Counted from the stretch's first letter, positions 1 to 12,709 are shown. The stretch: DNA of 64,000 bases from Flaccisagitta enflata (GCA_965153355.1 OZ231127.1:63674001-63738000); one strand, 5' to 3'. Numbers and translations: made by a program. The notes: generated by a model from the letters alone, not told the origin.

Positions 1-67
1 TTGTTATTTTTTCTTGATTTCTTTCTTGTTTTCTTTCTTGTTTTCTTTCTTGTTTCCTTTCTTGTTT

Positions 68-135
<68 letters not shown>

Positions 136-144
136 TCCTTCTTC

Positions 145-218
<74 letters not shown>

Positions 219-246
219 ATCTTACTTTCTTCCTTTCTTTCTCTTT
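1..246. repeat. (TTTC)n microsatellite
   Basis: A pyrimidine tetranucleotide tract with few interruptions, downstream of the Dscam stop codon. Confidence 0.95.
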
Positions 247-341
247 CTCTCCATTTTTCCTCCTTTCGACCATTGCAGTTCTTGATCTTTTTTTCTCTTC
301 CTTATTTTCGTCTCTTCAATTTCTTTCTCCCACTCGGCTGT

Positions 342-347
342 TTTATT
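342..347 (-). promoter_or_regulatory. Candidate polyadenylation signal of Dscam
   Basis: An AATAAA hexamer on the minus strand lies about 435 nt after the stop codon, before a long pyrimidine microsatellite. It is only a candidate; no transcript end is visible in the sequence. Confidence 0.3.
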
Positions 348-780
348 GTCTTTCATAGTTCCCCACTTCATTAATTACTATAGAACATTTTCCCCCTCAG
401 ACTTTTAATTAAGAACACTTTTAATCACTTTTAACGACGTTAGACTGGATTTTTAATCTTCTACAAGAGTGATTCGCCACAGCGGGTTTTCATGCGTTTT
501 TCTTCCATTTTTTCTTCCCGTAATTTTTCTTTAAGTCTCTATTAGTTTCCTCAATGAACATAGCAAGTAATCGAATTTTCCTTCATATAAGCTTGGGTGG
601 AAGGCGGGGAAGAGATGGTCAGGGAATAGAAGGACAGGGCTTAAATATTGATTTTCGGAACTTATGGTAAGTAAATTACTAATTGTAGTATGATATACCC
701 AAACTGAAAAATAGTAGAAAAATAGTAGAAAATAGTATAAACTACGCCATGTATCCTCTAAAGATGCTATCTGAAACGAA

Positions 781-802
781 CTAACCATTCACGGAGAGAC
801 GG

Positions 803-887
<85 letters not shown>

Positions 888-1202
888 GCGAAATTAACGA
901 GTTCATGGAATCCGCCGGTTCGCGGTAAATACAGTTGTCCGAAATGGCGGTCCTCGATTGATAAGGCAGCGTCGGAAGCGGGATAATCGCGGTGATGGGG
1001 GTGGTGGCGATGAAGGCGGGGCTGACAGGGAGCGGGTTCGTGGAGTGAAGCGAATTGATGGTGGTGGGGTGAAGCGAAGTGGTGGTGGTGGTGGCGGCGA
1101 CGGTGTGAAGAGGAGCAGGCAGCGGCGCTCGAAGAGGAGCGAAGGCATCGGCGGCGGAGAGCGTCGATGTCGGGTGAGGAATGGGAGGCGGGTAATGAGC
1201 AC
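781..1202 (-). CDS. Dscam: Dscam terminal coding exon with stop codon
   Basis: Acceptor TTTCCCCCTTACAG. The phase-1 frame is open for 139 codons: GAHYPPPIPHPTSTLSAADA, Ala/Thr/Pro-rich runs, PLPTLPYQSRTAISDNCIY, REPADSMNSLIS, 28 CAA glutamines, and HRLSVNG followed by TAG at 781-783. It has no early ATG, so simple ORF scans miss it. Other frames overlap but do not fit the splice phase. Confidence 0.78.
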
Positions 1203-1540
1203 CTGTAAGGGGGAAAGAGAGAGCTTACTTTTGTGAATGCGCGCCTGTGAATCATCAATGGAAAGACCAAAGAGCACAGACTATTGGGCTGGTTATCTTA
1301 GAAATAAGCGCCTGTTTGTTGTCATGAAATAGGCGCGAATGGATTTTATCGAAACTGAACGCCGCTCCAACTGGGGAAACAAAACTGCCAATTTGTGTGT
1401 GTTTTTCTCATGAATGGGGAAAAAAGGAATTTCCTTGTATCTTTATGACGCAGCTGGTGCCAGAAATGAAGAAAACGAGAGGGAAAAATTACCAACTTTC
1501 GCTTAACTTGTTGTATCGCTTTCTTTCCACTGCCTCAGGC

Positions 1541-1728
<188 letters not shown>

Positions 1729-1773
1729 CCCGGGGGTAATATGTCACCATTTCTTTTTGTTTTATTCTTTCTT

Positions 1774-1914
1774 TTTAGTCGCGGACTAGCGACTCTGTAA
1801 GAGGCCCTGTCCGTCCGTTGGTCCGGGGTCATCGAGTTGGAGAGTGTGAAAACAAGCATGTCCGCCCCTGCCCACCCGTCCGCGACTGGTATTGGCCGCG
1901 TGTCCGGCCTTGTT
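1774..1914 (-). mobile_element. Hairpin-ended element, family A
   Basis: On the minus strand: AACAAGGCCGG-type 5' end, subterminal CAGTCGCGGACGGG, GGGCAGGGG block, short GGAC run, and a 3' hairpin with arms AGTCGC/GCGACT then CTAAAAA. It lies just after the donor of the 1943-2856 exon. Confidence 0.8.
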
Positions 1915-1942
1915 TATTTTCTCTCTTCCTTTCTTTGCCTAC

Positions 1943-2856
1943 CCGGGGGTAAAATGGCCGTTTGCGCCAGCGCAGGGAACGGTTGATGGGATTGTGGATA
2001 CTGTTGATGTTGTTGTGACTGTTGTTGATGTTGCTGCTGTTGTTGTTGCAGCGGTGATGGAGCGTAGGCCGCGGAAATTTTTCTCGCTGAGGACCGTGAC
2101 GAAGACTTAGTTCTCAAGGATTCTCTGGCCACGGGGTTCGCCGGCGTGTCGTGAGCAAGCGTGCGCGCGTATGGATGGCGCCCTTGATGCTGTTCATGTT
2201 GCGGTTTAAATTCCTGTTGTAATGGTTGCTGTTTTTGAAGATGATACTGCTGTTGCTTCTGCAGTTGTTGATGATATCCGGTTTGTTGATATCTTTGCTG
2301 TTGATAATGTTGTTGTCTGTTGTGTCGATTTCCGTCCGCGCGTCTCTTTGACGCGAAGACGTTCGCCGGCAGCGTTTCTGCGGCACCGGGGCCGATATGC
2401 GCGTACGGATGCTCAACGCGACCGGCGCGTTTCCTAATGCGCTCATTTCCGGTTCTAACACCGTCCCCGCCACAATCGTCATCGTCATAGTCGTCATCGT
2501 CATCGTCGTCGTCGTAACTTCCAGGAGAGGAATAATGACGACGCCGATTTTTGCGTTGATTCGTTCGATCTCCCTTTCCGTCGACGTCAACGTCGTCGTC
2601 GTAATAATAAGATCCGGATCCAGTTTCCACGTCATCGACAACGTCGTCGACGTTATCGATGTCGTCGTCGACGTTATCGATGTCGTCGTCGCAGCCGGAA
2701 GTGGCGCTGGTGGCGGCAGACGTGGCGCTCGAAGTTACTATCCATTCACGGGAGGAAATCGGATGAGAACCGCCGCCACCATCTCCACCACGGCCGCCGC
2801 CGCCTCCGCCGCTACGAGATGTTTGGGCAGAACGGCGAAGCGTTGAGGGGTTGGAC
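1943..2856 (-). CDS. Dscam: Dscam cytoplasmic exon, longest (Asp/Gln-rich)
   Basis: A 914-bp open exon. It encodes SNPSTLRRSAQTSRS, Gly-rich and Thr/Ser-rich runs, a strongly acidic segment with mixed GAC/GAT codons (DDDDDDDDYDDDD), repeated HPYA motifs (VEHPYAHIGPG, GRHPYARTLA) and Q/H-rich stretches, ending ALAQTAILPP. Synonymous codon mixing argues for real coding rather than slippage. Acceptor TTTTTGATCAG, donor CCGG|GTAGGC; phase 2 to 1. Confidence 0.83.
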
Positions 2857-3315
2857 CTGATCAAAAATGGTCGATAGGCAATTTCTTGGTACAATTTGGT
2901 ATCAAATATTTTTGACCGAGATAATGATCGAATTCAGTAGTATCTCGGTCTTTCTCCGAAAGGGCGCTTTATACCTTACTCTGGCAGGTCTACGATATGC
3001 TCGCTCTGGCCGAACAAGAGTTCTCACGAACTCCTTCTGGCACATCTTGCATTTTCGGTTGTAGTTTCAGAACTATTCCTGCGTGCTTCTTACCTCATAC
3101 AAGCATTTCTCGACGCTCTATTCCTAACTTGACAAACTGTCTTTTAAGGTGCCTAACTAATTCTGACATATCCCGGTGCTCTACTTTCTCAGATCCTAAC
3201 TTGAGCCTCAACTGTCCCGGTCTTTGAAGGCGCTTACGTCATTCTGGCATTTCTCGACGCTCTGCTCTCTCTAAAACAATCTTGACAAACTGCCCGGGTC
3301 ATTAAAAGAGCTTAC

Positions 3316-3454
3316 CTCATTCTAGCATTTCTCGACGCTCTGCTCGCTCTGTTTCTGACTTGACGAACTGTTCCGGTCCTTGAAGGCGCTTCCTCTTCAC
3401 TGCGAGAGTCCGCATCCGATGGAGGGCCATCTTTTTCCGATTCAACTTTCGAAT
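3316..3454 (-). CDS. Dscam: Dscam cytoplasmic exon, acidic/basic
   Basis: A 139-bp exon encoding NSKVESEKDGPPSDADSRSE, then EEAPSRTGTVRQ and the Arg-rich RNRASRASRNARMR. The acceptor is preceded by a CTAAC branch-point-like motif (TTTAAATCAG); donor GAG|GTAAGC. Phase 1 to 2 matches both neighbours exactly. Confidence 0.78.
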
Positions 3455-3900
3455 CTGATTTAAATGTTAGAATTTTTTTCTTTAAATCAGAAATCACAAT
3501 AAATTTGAAGATTTGTTTTGATGCAGGTTTGTTTCATACAAATAGATCATGGCCTTAACAACCGAATTAACTTGATGTCATATCAGATCCGTCTTTATGG
3601 ACAAGATACTAGTTAACCTTCTAGCTGTTAAGTTTTCGCACTGTCACGCATTCACTGCATTTACTGTTGGATATGATGAAACAAAGCAGAGATAAAACAT
3701 GCCGCATTGGGTAGTCTCAATAGACCTAAAGGGATGGGAAAGTCTGAAAAGAGCGCGCGCGAGAGCCTCACTCGGAGTCGTAGGAATTTCTGGGAGTTGA
3801 AAAGACCCAATACAAATTAGATTAACGGAGGAGATAAAAAAGAATCGGGAATAGAATGGGATTCCATGGGTCAATGAACCCATAGGCAATCCCATGGTCC

Positions 3901-3904
3901 ATGG

Positions 3905-3981
<77 letters not shown>

Positions 3982-3992
3982 ACACACACACA

Positions 3993-4040
<48 letters not shown>
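3901..4040. repeat. (CT)n-(CA)n compound microsatellite
   Basis: CT units pass into CA units, ending in GCGCGCG. Confidence 0.95.
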
Positions 4041-4041
<1 letters not shown>

Positions 4042-4483
4042 TGCGCGCGCGAAGTTAGGTCGGATAGTCACTCAATGCCATAGATAAAGCATGAGGAACA
4101 TCCTTCAAGCAGAAAAAAACACTTTGCCATCCCTCTCACCTCAGACCTCACTTGGGTTCACATCCGACTCACAGATAGAGCCAATAACTCCCGATTCCAA
4201 ACGAGGAGTGAATCAAACTCAAGTGACATTTACATACATTTACATATGAGTAGCGAAAACGAGCAAGCAGAAACGGTATAACTATCATTATCAGTGAGCA
4301 GATATGAGACTATTGTGATATTTTTCGCTGATTTTTTGTTTGTTTGTCTGTTTTTGTTCGACGCAACAGCATTTCTTTTTATGTCTATAAGGGATCATGT
4401 CGTCTTTCCTCATTCCTTTTACCCCTCGTGCCTTGCGACATTAAGTTCCATTCAGTCGTTCATTCATTCATTATTTCATACAT

Positions 4484-4629
4484 TTTCAGTCGCGGACACG
4501 CGACTCTATACCTTGCCGTGTCGGTCCCTCCGTCCGTTCGTCCGTAACATTTTTGAATTGCGAGTGGTTTTCGCATCACTGCTCCGGCCCAACCGTCCGC
4601 GACTGGATTGCCGTATATCCGGCCTTGTT
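4484..4629 (-). mobile_element. Hairpin-ended element, family A
   Basis: Complete copy: hairpin AGTCGCGGACACGCGACT at the low-coordinate end and GGCCTTGTT at the other. Confidence 0.8.
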
Positions 4630-4894
4630 AATTAGCGAGCGCGAGGCGCACATATTAGCCATAACTTGGTCTTGTTTCTCTTCAGTTTCCACCACACGGG
4701 GAATCTCAGGTGTACACTGTGCATGGAGTCATCAATCCTCCTTTATCTCGAGAACAGAATTTCTTTGCTCCACATTTTCTACTTGAGTTGAGTAATTTGA
4801 TCCACCAAGAGGATTTACCCATCAAAGTACAAATTCTCTGCGAGGAGAAGATGAAGGTGTCTCCTCCATCATCCTAGAGCACTAGTCTTTTCGA

Positions 4895-5139
4895 AGTGTT
4901 TTAGGACTATCTGCTTGATAACAAATGCGAAATGCTTTCCATGCCCCATTTCCCGGTGGGGGTGGTGGTGGTGGCGATGGTGGCGGCGGTCGAGGTGGTA
5001 ACAGTGTAAGTGGCAGTTGTGGTCTTGGCCGTAATCTTGGTCGCGGTATTGGTCGTTGTTGCAACTCATAGACGTGGTAATCTTGATAGTTCCGGACGTG
5101 ATTTTGACCGATTTGGTCACTTTAAAAAATGAAGAAATA
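4895..5139 (-). other. Possible alternative 3' exon (Pro/His-rich)
   Basis: After a good acceptor (TTTCTTCATTTTTTAAAG) two frames are open for more than 60 codons. One gives an Arg/Pro-rich peptide with a run of PPPPPPP; the other is His-rich. No strong donor follows, so it could be an alternative last exon. It is not needed for the main chain, and phase from the preceding exon selects the His-rich frame. Speculative. Confidence 0.25.
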
Positions 5140-5382
5140 TTCATATGACATAAATTAAAATTGATTAATAAATAATAACTAAGAAAAAAATCTATGTATG
5201 GTCGCAGCACATGGCGTTATGAATGTTGAAACAACATTGCCTTTATTATACTTAAGAAGTTATAGACCAAAAATACTCTGTGTGAGCGTCACTCCTTTAA
5301 CCTAGTTTAGTCGGTCGGAAAAAAAACTGAGGAGGAAAAAAATCCGACATGGTTACATGGGTCAGAGGATCGAGGAAAAAGG

Positions 5383-5426
<44 letters not shown>

Positions 5427-5502
5427 CTCCCCCACGGCCCCACCCCAGGCTCACCCACACACACACATACACACACAGACAATCATAACAGCAGCATCAT
5501 AA

Positions 5503-5605
5503 ATGCACGTTTTTACACTTTCCGATCACCACGGACCGACGCATGGACCAACGAACAGACGGACAGACAAAGCCTCTTATAGAGTTGCGTGTCCGCAGCT
5601 AAAAA
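5503..5605 (+). mobile_element. Hairpin-ended element, family A, 5'-truncated
   Basis: Only the 3' half is kept: TTTTACACTTTCCGATCACC, GGAC-like repeats, CTCTTATAGAG and a hairpin GTTGCGTGTCCGCAGC with one mismatch. Confidence 0.65.
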
Positions 5606-5639
5606 AGAAAATGCCGAGCTCAATCGAAACGGAACTTTC

Positions 5640-6031
5640 TAATTTCCGATAAATAACCATAAGTGCAATAAAAATGGCCGATTTTTCAACAGCTTCGAGC
5701 ACAGGTTTTGGTCAAAAGATTCTTGGGACCATCATAAAATTTATGCATGGTAGAAACATATCAAAATTATCTTTCATTTGAGTCCATTCAGCACTTTTTT
5801 TCTCAATTCTTTTAGAAAATATGACAGATTAAGGGCTAACAACTAAATTGCCACCTCATGAAAAAAGGGCCAAATTTGTTACTCGGATTTTCTGAAATGT
5901 TTTAGATGAGTAAAAATGATAGAAGATCTTTATCGATTTCGATGAAATTTTAGGGGCTAGTTGACCTGTATTTGCCCCAATATCAATTCAATTTTTATCA
6001 ATATCGGGCAACGTCTTCTGTGATTTTTTAT
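5640..6031. repeat. Diverged inverted flank of the 318-bp repeat
   Basis: AACCATAAGTGCAATAAAAA at ~5650 is the reverse complement of the unit's end, and AAATGAAAGAT-like sequence is also shared in inverted order. This looks like an older inverted copy next to the array. Confidence 0.6.
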
Positions 6032-7250
6032 GGAACTTTGTAAAGATACCATGGGCAGTTTCAAAATTAAGTGGTTTTGCTAGTCATACTCTCATTTGCA
6101 TATTCATTGAGTTAGTGGTCCCACAAAAGTTTCAAATGAAAGATCTTTTGAAGGGCTTTCAAGATGTCATGAATTTTACTATGTTCAGATGAATTTTCGA
6201 TCTTTTACAGACCTTTCAAAAATCGGCCATTTTTATTGCACTTATGGTTAGGAGCGTATCAGAAAAGGCTCTCAAGCATAAAATAAAGGATGTTCCATAA
6301 AAAACAGAGAGACTAACACTGTTGAAGTGTTAGTCTCTCTGTTTTTTATGGAACTTTGTAAAGATACCATGGGCAGTTTCAAAATTAAGTGGTTTTGCTA
6401 GTCATACTCTCATTTGCATATTCATTGAGTTAGTGGTCCCACAAAAGTTTCAAATGAAAGATCTTTTGAAGGGCTTTCAAGATGTCATGAATTTTACTAT
6501 GTTCAGATGAATTTTCGATCTTTTACAGACCTTTCAAAAATCGGCCATTTTTATTGCACTTATGGTTAGGAGCGTATCAGAAAAGGCTCTCAAGCATAAA
6601 ATAAAGGATGTTCCATAAAAAACAGAGAGACTAACACTGTTGAAGTGTTAGTCTCTCTGTTTTTTATGGAACTTTGTAAAGATACCATGGGCAGTTTCAA
6701 AATTAAGTGGTTTTGCTAGTCATACTCTCATTTGCATATTCATTGAGTTAGTGGTCCCACAAAAGTTTCAAATGAAAGATCTTTTGAAGGGCTTTCAAGA
6801 TGTCATGAATTTTACTATGTTCAGATGAATTTTCGATCTTTTACAGACCTTTCAAAAATCGGCCATTTTTATTGCACTTATGGTTAGGAGCGTATCAGAA
6901 AAGGCTCTCAAGCATAAAATAAAGGATGTTCCATAAAAAACAGAGAGACTAACACTGTTGAAGTGTTAGTCTCTCTGTTTTTTATGGAACTTTGTAAAGA
7001 TACCATGGGCAGTTTCAAAATTAAGTGGTTTTGCTAGTCATACTCTCATTTGCATATTCATTGAGTTAGTGGTCCCACAAACGTTTCAAATGAAAGATCT
7101 TTTGAAGAGCTTTCCAGATGTCATGAATTTTACTATGTTCAGATGAATTTTCGATCTTTTACAGACCTTTCAAAAATCGGCCATTTTTATTGCACTTATG
7201 GTTAGGAGCGTATCAGAAAAGGCTCTCAAGCATAAAATAAAGGATGTTGT
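6032..7250. repeat. 318-bp tandem repeat, four copies, with palindromic junctions
   Basis: Units start at 6032, 6350, 6668 and 6986. The first three are nearly identical; the last has a few substitutions. Each of the three junctions is a perfect 63-bp palindrome (6292-6354, 6610-6672, 6928-6990) with 29-bp arms and a GTTGA loop. Confidence 0.93.
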
Positions 7251-7512
7251 AACTTGTTGTTTCCTTTCTTAAATAAATCGTTGCGGGATTCGACAAAGAC
7301 TCTGAAACCATTGAAAAACACATAAATTCAAGCGATGTCAGTGTGTAAGGCTTACTTGGGTTTCTCTGCTATCCTGACCGGCCAATGTAAAGAAAGAAAA
7401 AACGACCGACTGACAGCTTCTCTTTGATACAGCGGTACTCGAATGAGCACCAAGTGTCAAAAAACATACAAAAATATGCAAAAAAAAAAAAAAAAAACGA
7501 CGATTGTCTTAC

Positions 7513-7909
7513 TTGGGCCGTAGAGGGTACAGGTGGCTCTTCTGGTTTCTGTTGCTCGAGGTGGTGATTCTGTAAATTGCCGAATTCCGGGATCAGTGGA
7601 GGATCCGGCGGAGGTCGCTCCCGAAGCCGCCCGAAGAACCACTCCTCCTCCTCCTCCGCCACCACAACCGTCTTTGTTGTTGCCTCCGCCACCCGCGCTT
7701 TTCTTGTTGTTGATGAGGTTTTTGTTGTTGCCTTTGTTGTTATTCGACTGATGAAATGGCGTCGGGTCATGGAGTCGACCCGACGAAGGCATTAAAGTGT
7801 TGTATGGGTGTGTTGTTTTCGACTGTTGTTTTTGTTCGTGGTGATATTGATTATGTTTAGGATATTGTTGATGCGGTGGCAGTTGTTGTTGATGTTGTTG
7901 TTGTTGTTC

Positions 7910-8004
<95 letters not shown>

Positions 8005-8100
8005 GAGGTTCGGCGATGTGAGGAACGGAGTCGTGTCTGGTCGGTGGCAGAGGAGGAGCTACGTTGGGTCGATGAAGTGGATTTGAGTTCATTTGATGAT
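7513..8100 (-). CDS. Dscam: Dscam cytoplasmic exon, poly-Gln
   Basis: A 588-bp open exon encoding HHQMNSNPLHRPNVAPPLPP, 32 consecutive CAA glutamines, an H/Q-rich segment with THPYNTLMPSSGRLHDP, Asn/Gly-rich runs and a Ser/Thr-rich end (CTLYGP). Acceptor AAAATTCAG, donor CCAA|GTAAGA; phase 1 to 1. It is fixed by phase agreement with both neighbours, ~13 kb and ~4 kb away. Confidence 0.83.
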
Positions 8101-9036
8101 CTGAATTTTAGTCCAAAGGCGCATTAAGAAATTGAGTAAGGGAAGAGAGGGTGGGGGTAGGGAGGATAGGGAGGGTTGGGGTAGGGAAAGGGTGAAGAAA
8201 AAGGGAGAAGGGAAATTATGCAGTAGAGTGAGTAATTATGAACACGATCATACGAAAAGCGCATTACGATAAGTGCCCCGGATATGGTTTTTGCCAGAAG
8301 CGCCAATTCTCCGTTTCTGTTTTTATCGTCTTTCTCATAAATGTTTTTTTTTACTACAATTACTGCTATCGGCATAAGTATCACCAGTTAATCACCGTAA
8401 TAAAATAACAATTTAGAACAAACGAAAATTTAACTCTACAGCTAACAACATCTCTGCCGCATCCCCCTCTCCCCTTTGTCAAACTGCATAATGGCAAAAA
8501 AGGGTGAAACGTTGAACATAAAACTAAACAAAACGTGTTTATTTCGCGGTATGTTTTCATCGATAGTAACCTAAAAGTAATTGTTGCGACTTCCCCACAA
8601 AACTTATTTTAAGTTCGTATCATTTCACGCAAATTCATTCATAATGTGTATTCACCCCAAAGGGTCATTCCCTTGGCCCTAATCGCGCCCGGCTAACATT
8701 TTTTTCTCTCTCTCTCTCATCTTGGTCAGTAGTCATTTTTTTTCATACCAAGTAAATGGAATTCACATCTCACAGCTTATTTTTTCATTCCCAGCGCCAT
8801 CAAACAAATAAGGTCATAACACTGTGGTCGAAATGTATATTTGGGTTTGGACTCGAGGGATTCTTCCCGATTCCATCGCTTTGGTCTTAAATGCCGCGCT
8901 GTAATATCAGAATATTCATACATCAAGTTCAACTCAACATTAAGTTACATCAACTCAATTACGTACTGCAGTGAGCTTAACTTGCTAGTATGTGCCATCC
9001 GTCCAAAAGTCTGTCACTTTTTTTGTCCCTTCCATA
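8101..9036. other. Intron sequence, nothing recognised
   Basis: Non-repetitive AT-rich sequence with a short purine-rich G/A stretch near 8140-8215; no exon, RNA or element end was found. Confidence 0.5.
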
Positions 9037-9528
9037 ACACGTCCCTCAAAGCGCCCCCAAAGTTAACCCACAACCTCCCCCATTTAACCGATGTGGAGGT
9101 TTGTTGAAAAAATTACTTCCTTAAAATTTCAGGCAGTTTTGAGAATGGGAACCATTGTTAGGAGCTTAATTAAATTTCTTTGATGATCAATGGTAGGAAA
9201 AAAGTTCATTAAAACTTTATTTCATAAACATACATAATCATTGTACTTCCTGGAGTACGTTTGCATGCTCCTGTGTGCCTATTTGGCGCTTAATGATCTT
9301 AAATTGGTCAAAAAAAAATCGTAGGTTTGGGATCATAGGATGAGTGATACCCTCCCTATAACTTCCTAAAATACATCAAACTTTTCCTAACGAAGGTTCC
9401 CGTTGCCACAGCGGTCTTAAATTTTGCCTGCCTGAGACGTTTTTGCCTGCCTGAGACGTTTTTTCATTAAGCCTACATGGGTGAGGTCGTGGGTTAACCT
9501 TGGGGGCGCTTTGAGGGACGTATTCCAT
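9037..9528. repeat. Segment bounded by ~45-bp inverted repeats
   Basis: ACGTCCCTCAAAGCGCCCCC at the left recurs inverted at the right end (GGGGGCGCTTTGAGGGACGT). The interior has no recognised coding; it may be a foldback element. Confidence 0.6.
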
Positions 9529-9615
9529 AAACTGCCTGCGTCGCCCTGTTGAAGTGTTAGTCTCTCTGTTTCGATGCCCCTCTATCCCTCTGACGGTCTC
9601 TTCTCTGTCTCTCTG

Positions 9616-9805
<190 letters not shown>

Positions 9806-10209
9806 TGGGTCCATGAGGCCCTTCTCCAATTCCAACCACTTCCAGCTCCAGTCTCAAATTTCGCTTTGAACATTCCTCAGGAATATTTCCGTACAGATAT
9901 TTTGGTACAGATATACGCAGGGCAGGACCCAGTTTCCTATCATTGCACAATTCAGTCTTTCATTCATTCATTTATTCATTCATTCATTTATCCATTCACT
10001 TATTTTTTCATTCCTACACGAAGCCTAGTTATTTCTTTGAAGTTCATTTCCACAAGTCCTCTGCCAACATTTTTTTTCTTTATTTTCCCTCTGATGGTTC
10101 ATCTGTCTGTGTACCGTGTTTTCTGGCTCTTTTCTCCTTTATACATTTTTCCTTTCTCGTTCCGGGTTGTGATATCTTTTTTTTTTCTTTTTTTTTCCTT
10201 TTTGTGATA

Positions 10210-10946
10210 TTGTTTTTTAACGCCTTCGTTGCTTCCTAATTAGTTTCTCCATTTTTTCTCGTTTCAAGCTTAGTAGGCATTAACTAATGAGTTATGATCC
10301 GTAATCCACATCGGTTATCCGTAACAAGGATATATTCACTTCTGCTTGGAGTTTGCCCTTCCACTTTGGCATGACATGCGCCTCCACGTTGGCATGCCAC
10401 GCGTTAGCATGCGCCTCCACGTTGGCATGCCACGCGTTAGCGATGACAAACTTCTCCCAAGCGACGACATTTGTGGTGGCCGATTCGACGCCACATCCTG
10501 GGCAATGTTTTTGTTTTAAAAATTAAGCTAATAACACTTCTTCATGGCTCATGAATCATGACACACAACTTAGAAAGTCTTGCCATGGAAATTACTTCAA
10601 TTATCCTCCTCATTGCGCCGCAAAAGCTCTTACTTTCTTAGCAACACGACTAGTAAAGAAAACATGGTACAATCCTTCCGTTTATTTCAAAATATCGTCG
10701 GCGCCATTTCCGCTCATTTGAATGTTTCCCCTCCCTCCTTACATCTAACATGGAGAGAGAAAATCAACGGACCAACGGAATGACAACAAAGAAAGAGAAA
10801 AAGAGTCAGAAAAAGACAAAAGAGACAGAAAAAGACAAAGGAGACAGAGTAAGCTAGTAAAAAACCATCTCTTTTCCCAGAATTTCTCACTTCGGTTTTA
10901 AGTCAATATAAAGCGCACGACACTCTCGCAGTCGCAGAATCCCATA
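10210..10946. other. Intron sequence, minor tandem duplication
   Basis: A ~36-bp unit containing CCTCCACGTTGGCATGCCAC occurs twice near 10378-10440. Nothing else was recognised. Confidence 0.5.
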
Positions 10947-11200
10947 TTTTTTTAGTCACGGACACGCAACTCTATAAGAATTTGTCCGTCCGTCCGTCCG
11001 TCCGTCCGTCCGTCCGTCCGTCCGTCCGTTGGTCACACTCGAGTTGTCACGCTCGAGTTGTAAACGCGAAAAACGAGTATTTGGGATGCTGCAGTTGGTA
11101 TTGCTTTTGTACGAGTGTGTAGGAGAGGAGTTGGGGGTGTGGTTGGGGTGAGGCTCGGGGTTGGATGCCCCTGCCCACCCGTCCGCAACGATATTGTGAC
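10947..11200 (-). mobile_element. Hairpin-ended element, family A, diverged
   Basis: Imperfect hairpin AGTCACGGACACGCAACT, a pure (GTCC)n tract at 10981-11030, a duplicated CTCGAGTTGT box and the CCCCTGCCCACCCGTCCGC block. Confidence 0.6.
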
Positions 11201-11674
11201 CCCGCGTCACTTGCAAACAAAGTTTGATCCTAGGTGGCCAAGAAGATGGATTCATTGCTATTGGTTCGGAAAGTAAAAGTCATCGGATGAATGGGAATGG
11301 GAAACGCCTAGTTATTCACCATCTAAACAGATAGTACATGACCTAAGTGTCGAAAACATGTATTATCCGACGCGCTAGCCTTTCCTCTGCATGAAGACGC
11401 ATATTTCTGTCATAAACGCCTTGTTACCCGAGTGTCTGGTATTTGTCTTCATCTTCCTTCTTTTATTTTCTATCTCATTTTTCATTTGGAATGAATAATC
11501 CGAACCATAATGTTTACTTTGCGCCTTCCCATCAATTAGTGGTGGTTTTCCCTTCCCTGCCAACACGAAATAAAACACGTTCGTCTTGATTTTTCGATTT
11601 CAGCAAAGTGACGAACGGCATGGGCTAAGATGAAAGTGATAGGAAAAAAAATCATGTACAACGATTTCCGACTG

Positions 11675-11944
11675 TTTTTTAGTCGCTGCCTAAGCGACTC
11701 TATAAGAGGGTGTGTCCCTTGGTAGGTAGGTAGGTAGGTAGGTAGGTAGGTAGGTAGGTAGGTAGGTAGGTCACGCGAAAATTTGGATGATGCGAAATCG
11801 GCTAAAAAACGGATCTCTGACCATCACAGCTCCTGCCTAGCCTCAATACAGCCCCCGCCCACCCACATACTGCCCCTGCCCACTCGCATTACTGCTCCTG
11901 CCCACCAGCAGCGACTATTGTTTGGCGGTGTATCCGGCCTTGTT
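11675..11944 (-). mobile_element. Hairpin-ended element with GGTA repeat
   Basis: Hairpin AGTCGCTGCCTAAGCGACT, then (GGTA)n instead of the usual GTCC tract, and the terminal TATCCGGCCTTGTT. It is followed almost directly by a family B element in the opposite sense. Confidence 0.72.
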
Positions 11945-11964
11945 ATACAGCAAAAAAGAAAAGA

Positions 11965-12231
11965 AACAAGGCCAAGTAGGCCAACGATGCGTCCTCTTTG
12001 AATGTTTTTTTATGAATGAATGTTTTTTTTAATGAATGAATGAATGTTTTTTTATGAGTGAATGTCATTTATGAAAAAAATACTAAATGTATGCTTCTTT
12101 TACTGAGTTAGAACCACTTTTCTGTTGAAAAAATGCATGATTTTGATGTTTTTAATGAATGCGTTACCGACTGACCAACCAACCATCCAACGGACACAGC
12201 CTGTTATATAGAGATGCGAGGACGCATCTAG
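11965..12231 (+). mobile_element. Hairpin-ended element, family B
   Basis: AACAAGGCCAAGTAGGCC 5' end, subterminal GATGCGTCCTC, ATGAATG-rich interior, and 3' hairpin AGATGCGAGGACGCATCT, whose right arm is the reverse complement of the 5' motif. Confidence 0.78.
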
Positions 12232-12709
12232 AAAGGTAATGATAAAACGATAACAATATCCAATCTTTTTTTTTGTGATAGTTTTTATCCTCTCATCAAT
12301 TGATAAGTACCACCCATTGCGGTCTTGAAAATACATCCTTTCTCAACATTCATTCAGCTTAAACCCAACGTAGGATTTTATGGTTATATTACCTAGGACC
12401 AAAAAAAAAAGAAAAGCAATTTCGACTCAGTCTGTGCCTGTATTTCCCACGTCAATCGGTCCGTACGTTAGAAATGAGGTGTGAGCCGATATACTCAAAC
12501 TGAGCTAGTATGATTGATAGCTTCCGGTTGTGACCCTTTAACACCTAACTCGTTTGTCTTCTCTTTCCTAAAAAGGAGGCGGCGCGGCCGGAACGAAGCT
12601 ACAAACTTATTTCATACATTTCCCTTTTTTTCGCTGGCCCTAAAGCTGTTTCAAATAGAACAAATGCTTTTGCTCCATTCTTGTATTCTCTCCTATCTTC
12701 TTTTCTTCC

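Noticed and set aside
767-1277. Two other minus-strand frames over the terminal exon (His-rich and Pro-rich)
   Set aside because: Only the third frame matches phase 1 from the preceding exon and has the in-frame stop at 781-783.
2114-2641. Alternative minus-strand frame (Thr/Met/Asn-rich) within the Asp/Gln exon
   Set aside because: It does not fit the splice phase and shows homopolymer-type residues; the 305-codon frame fits both neighbours.
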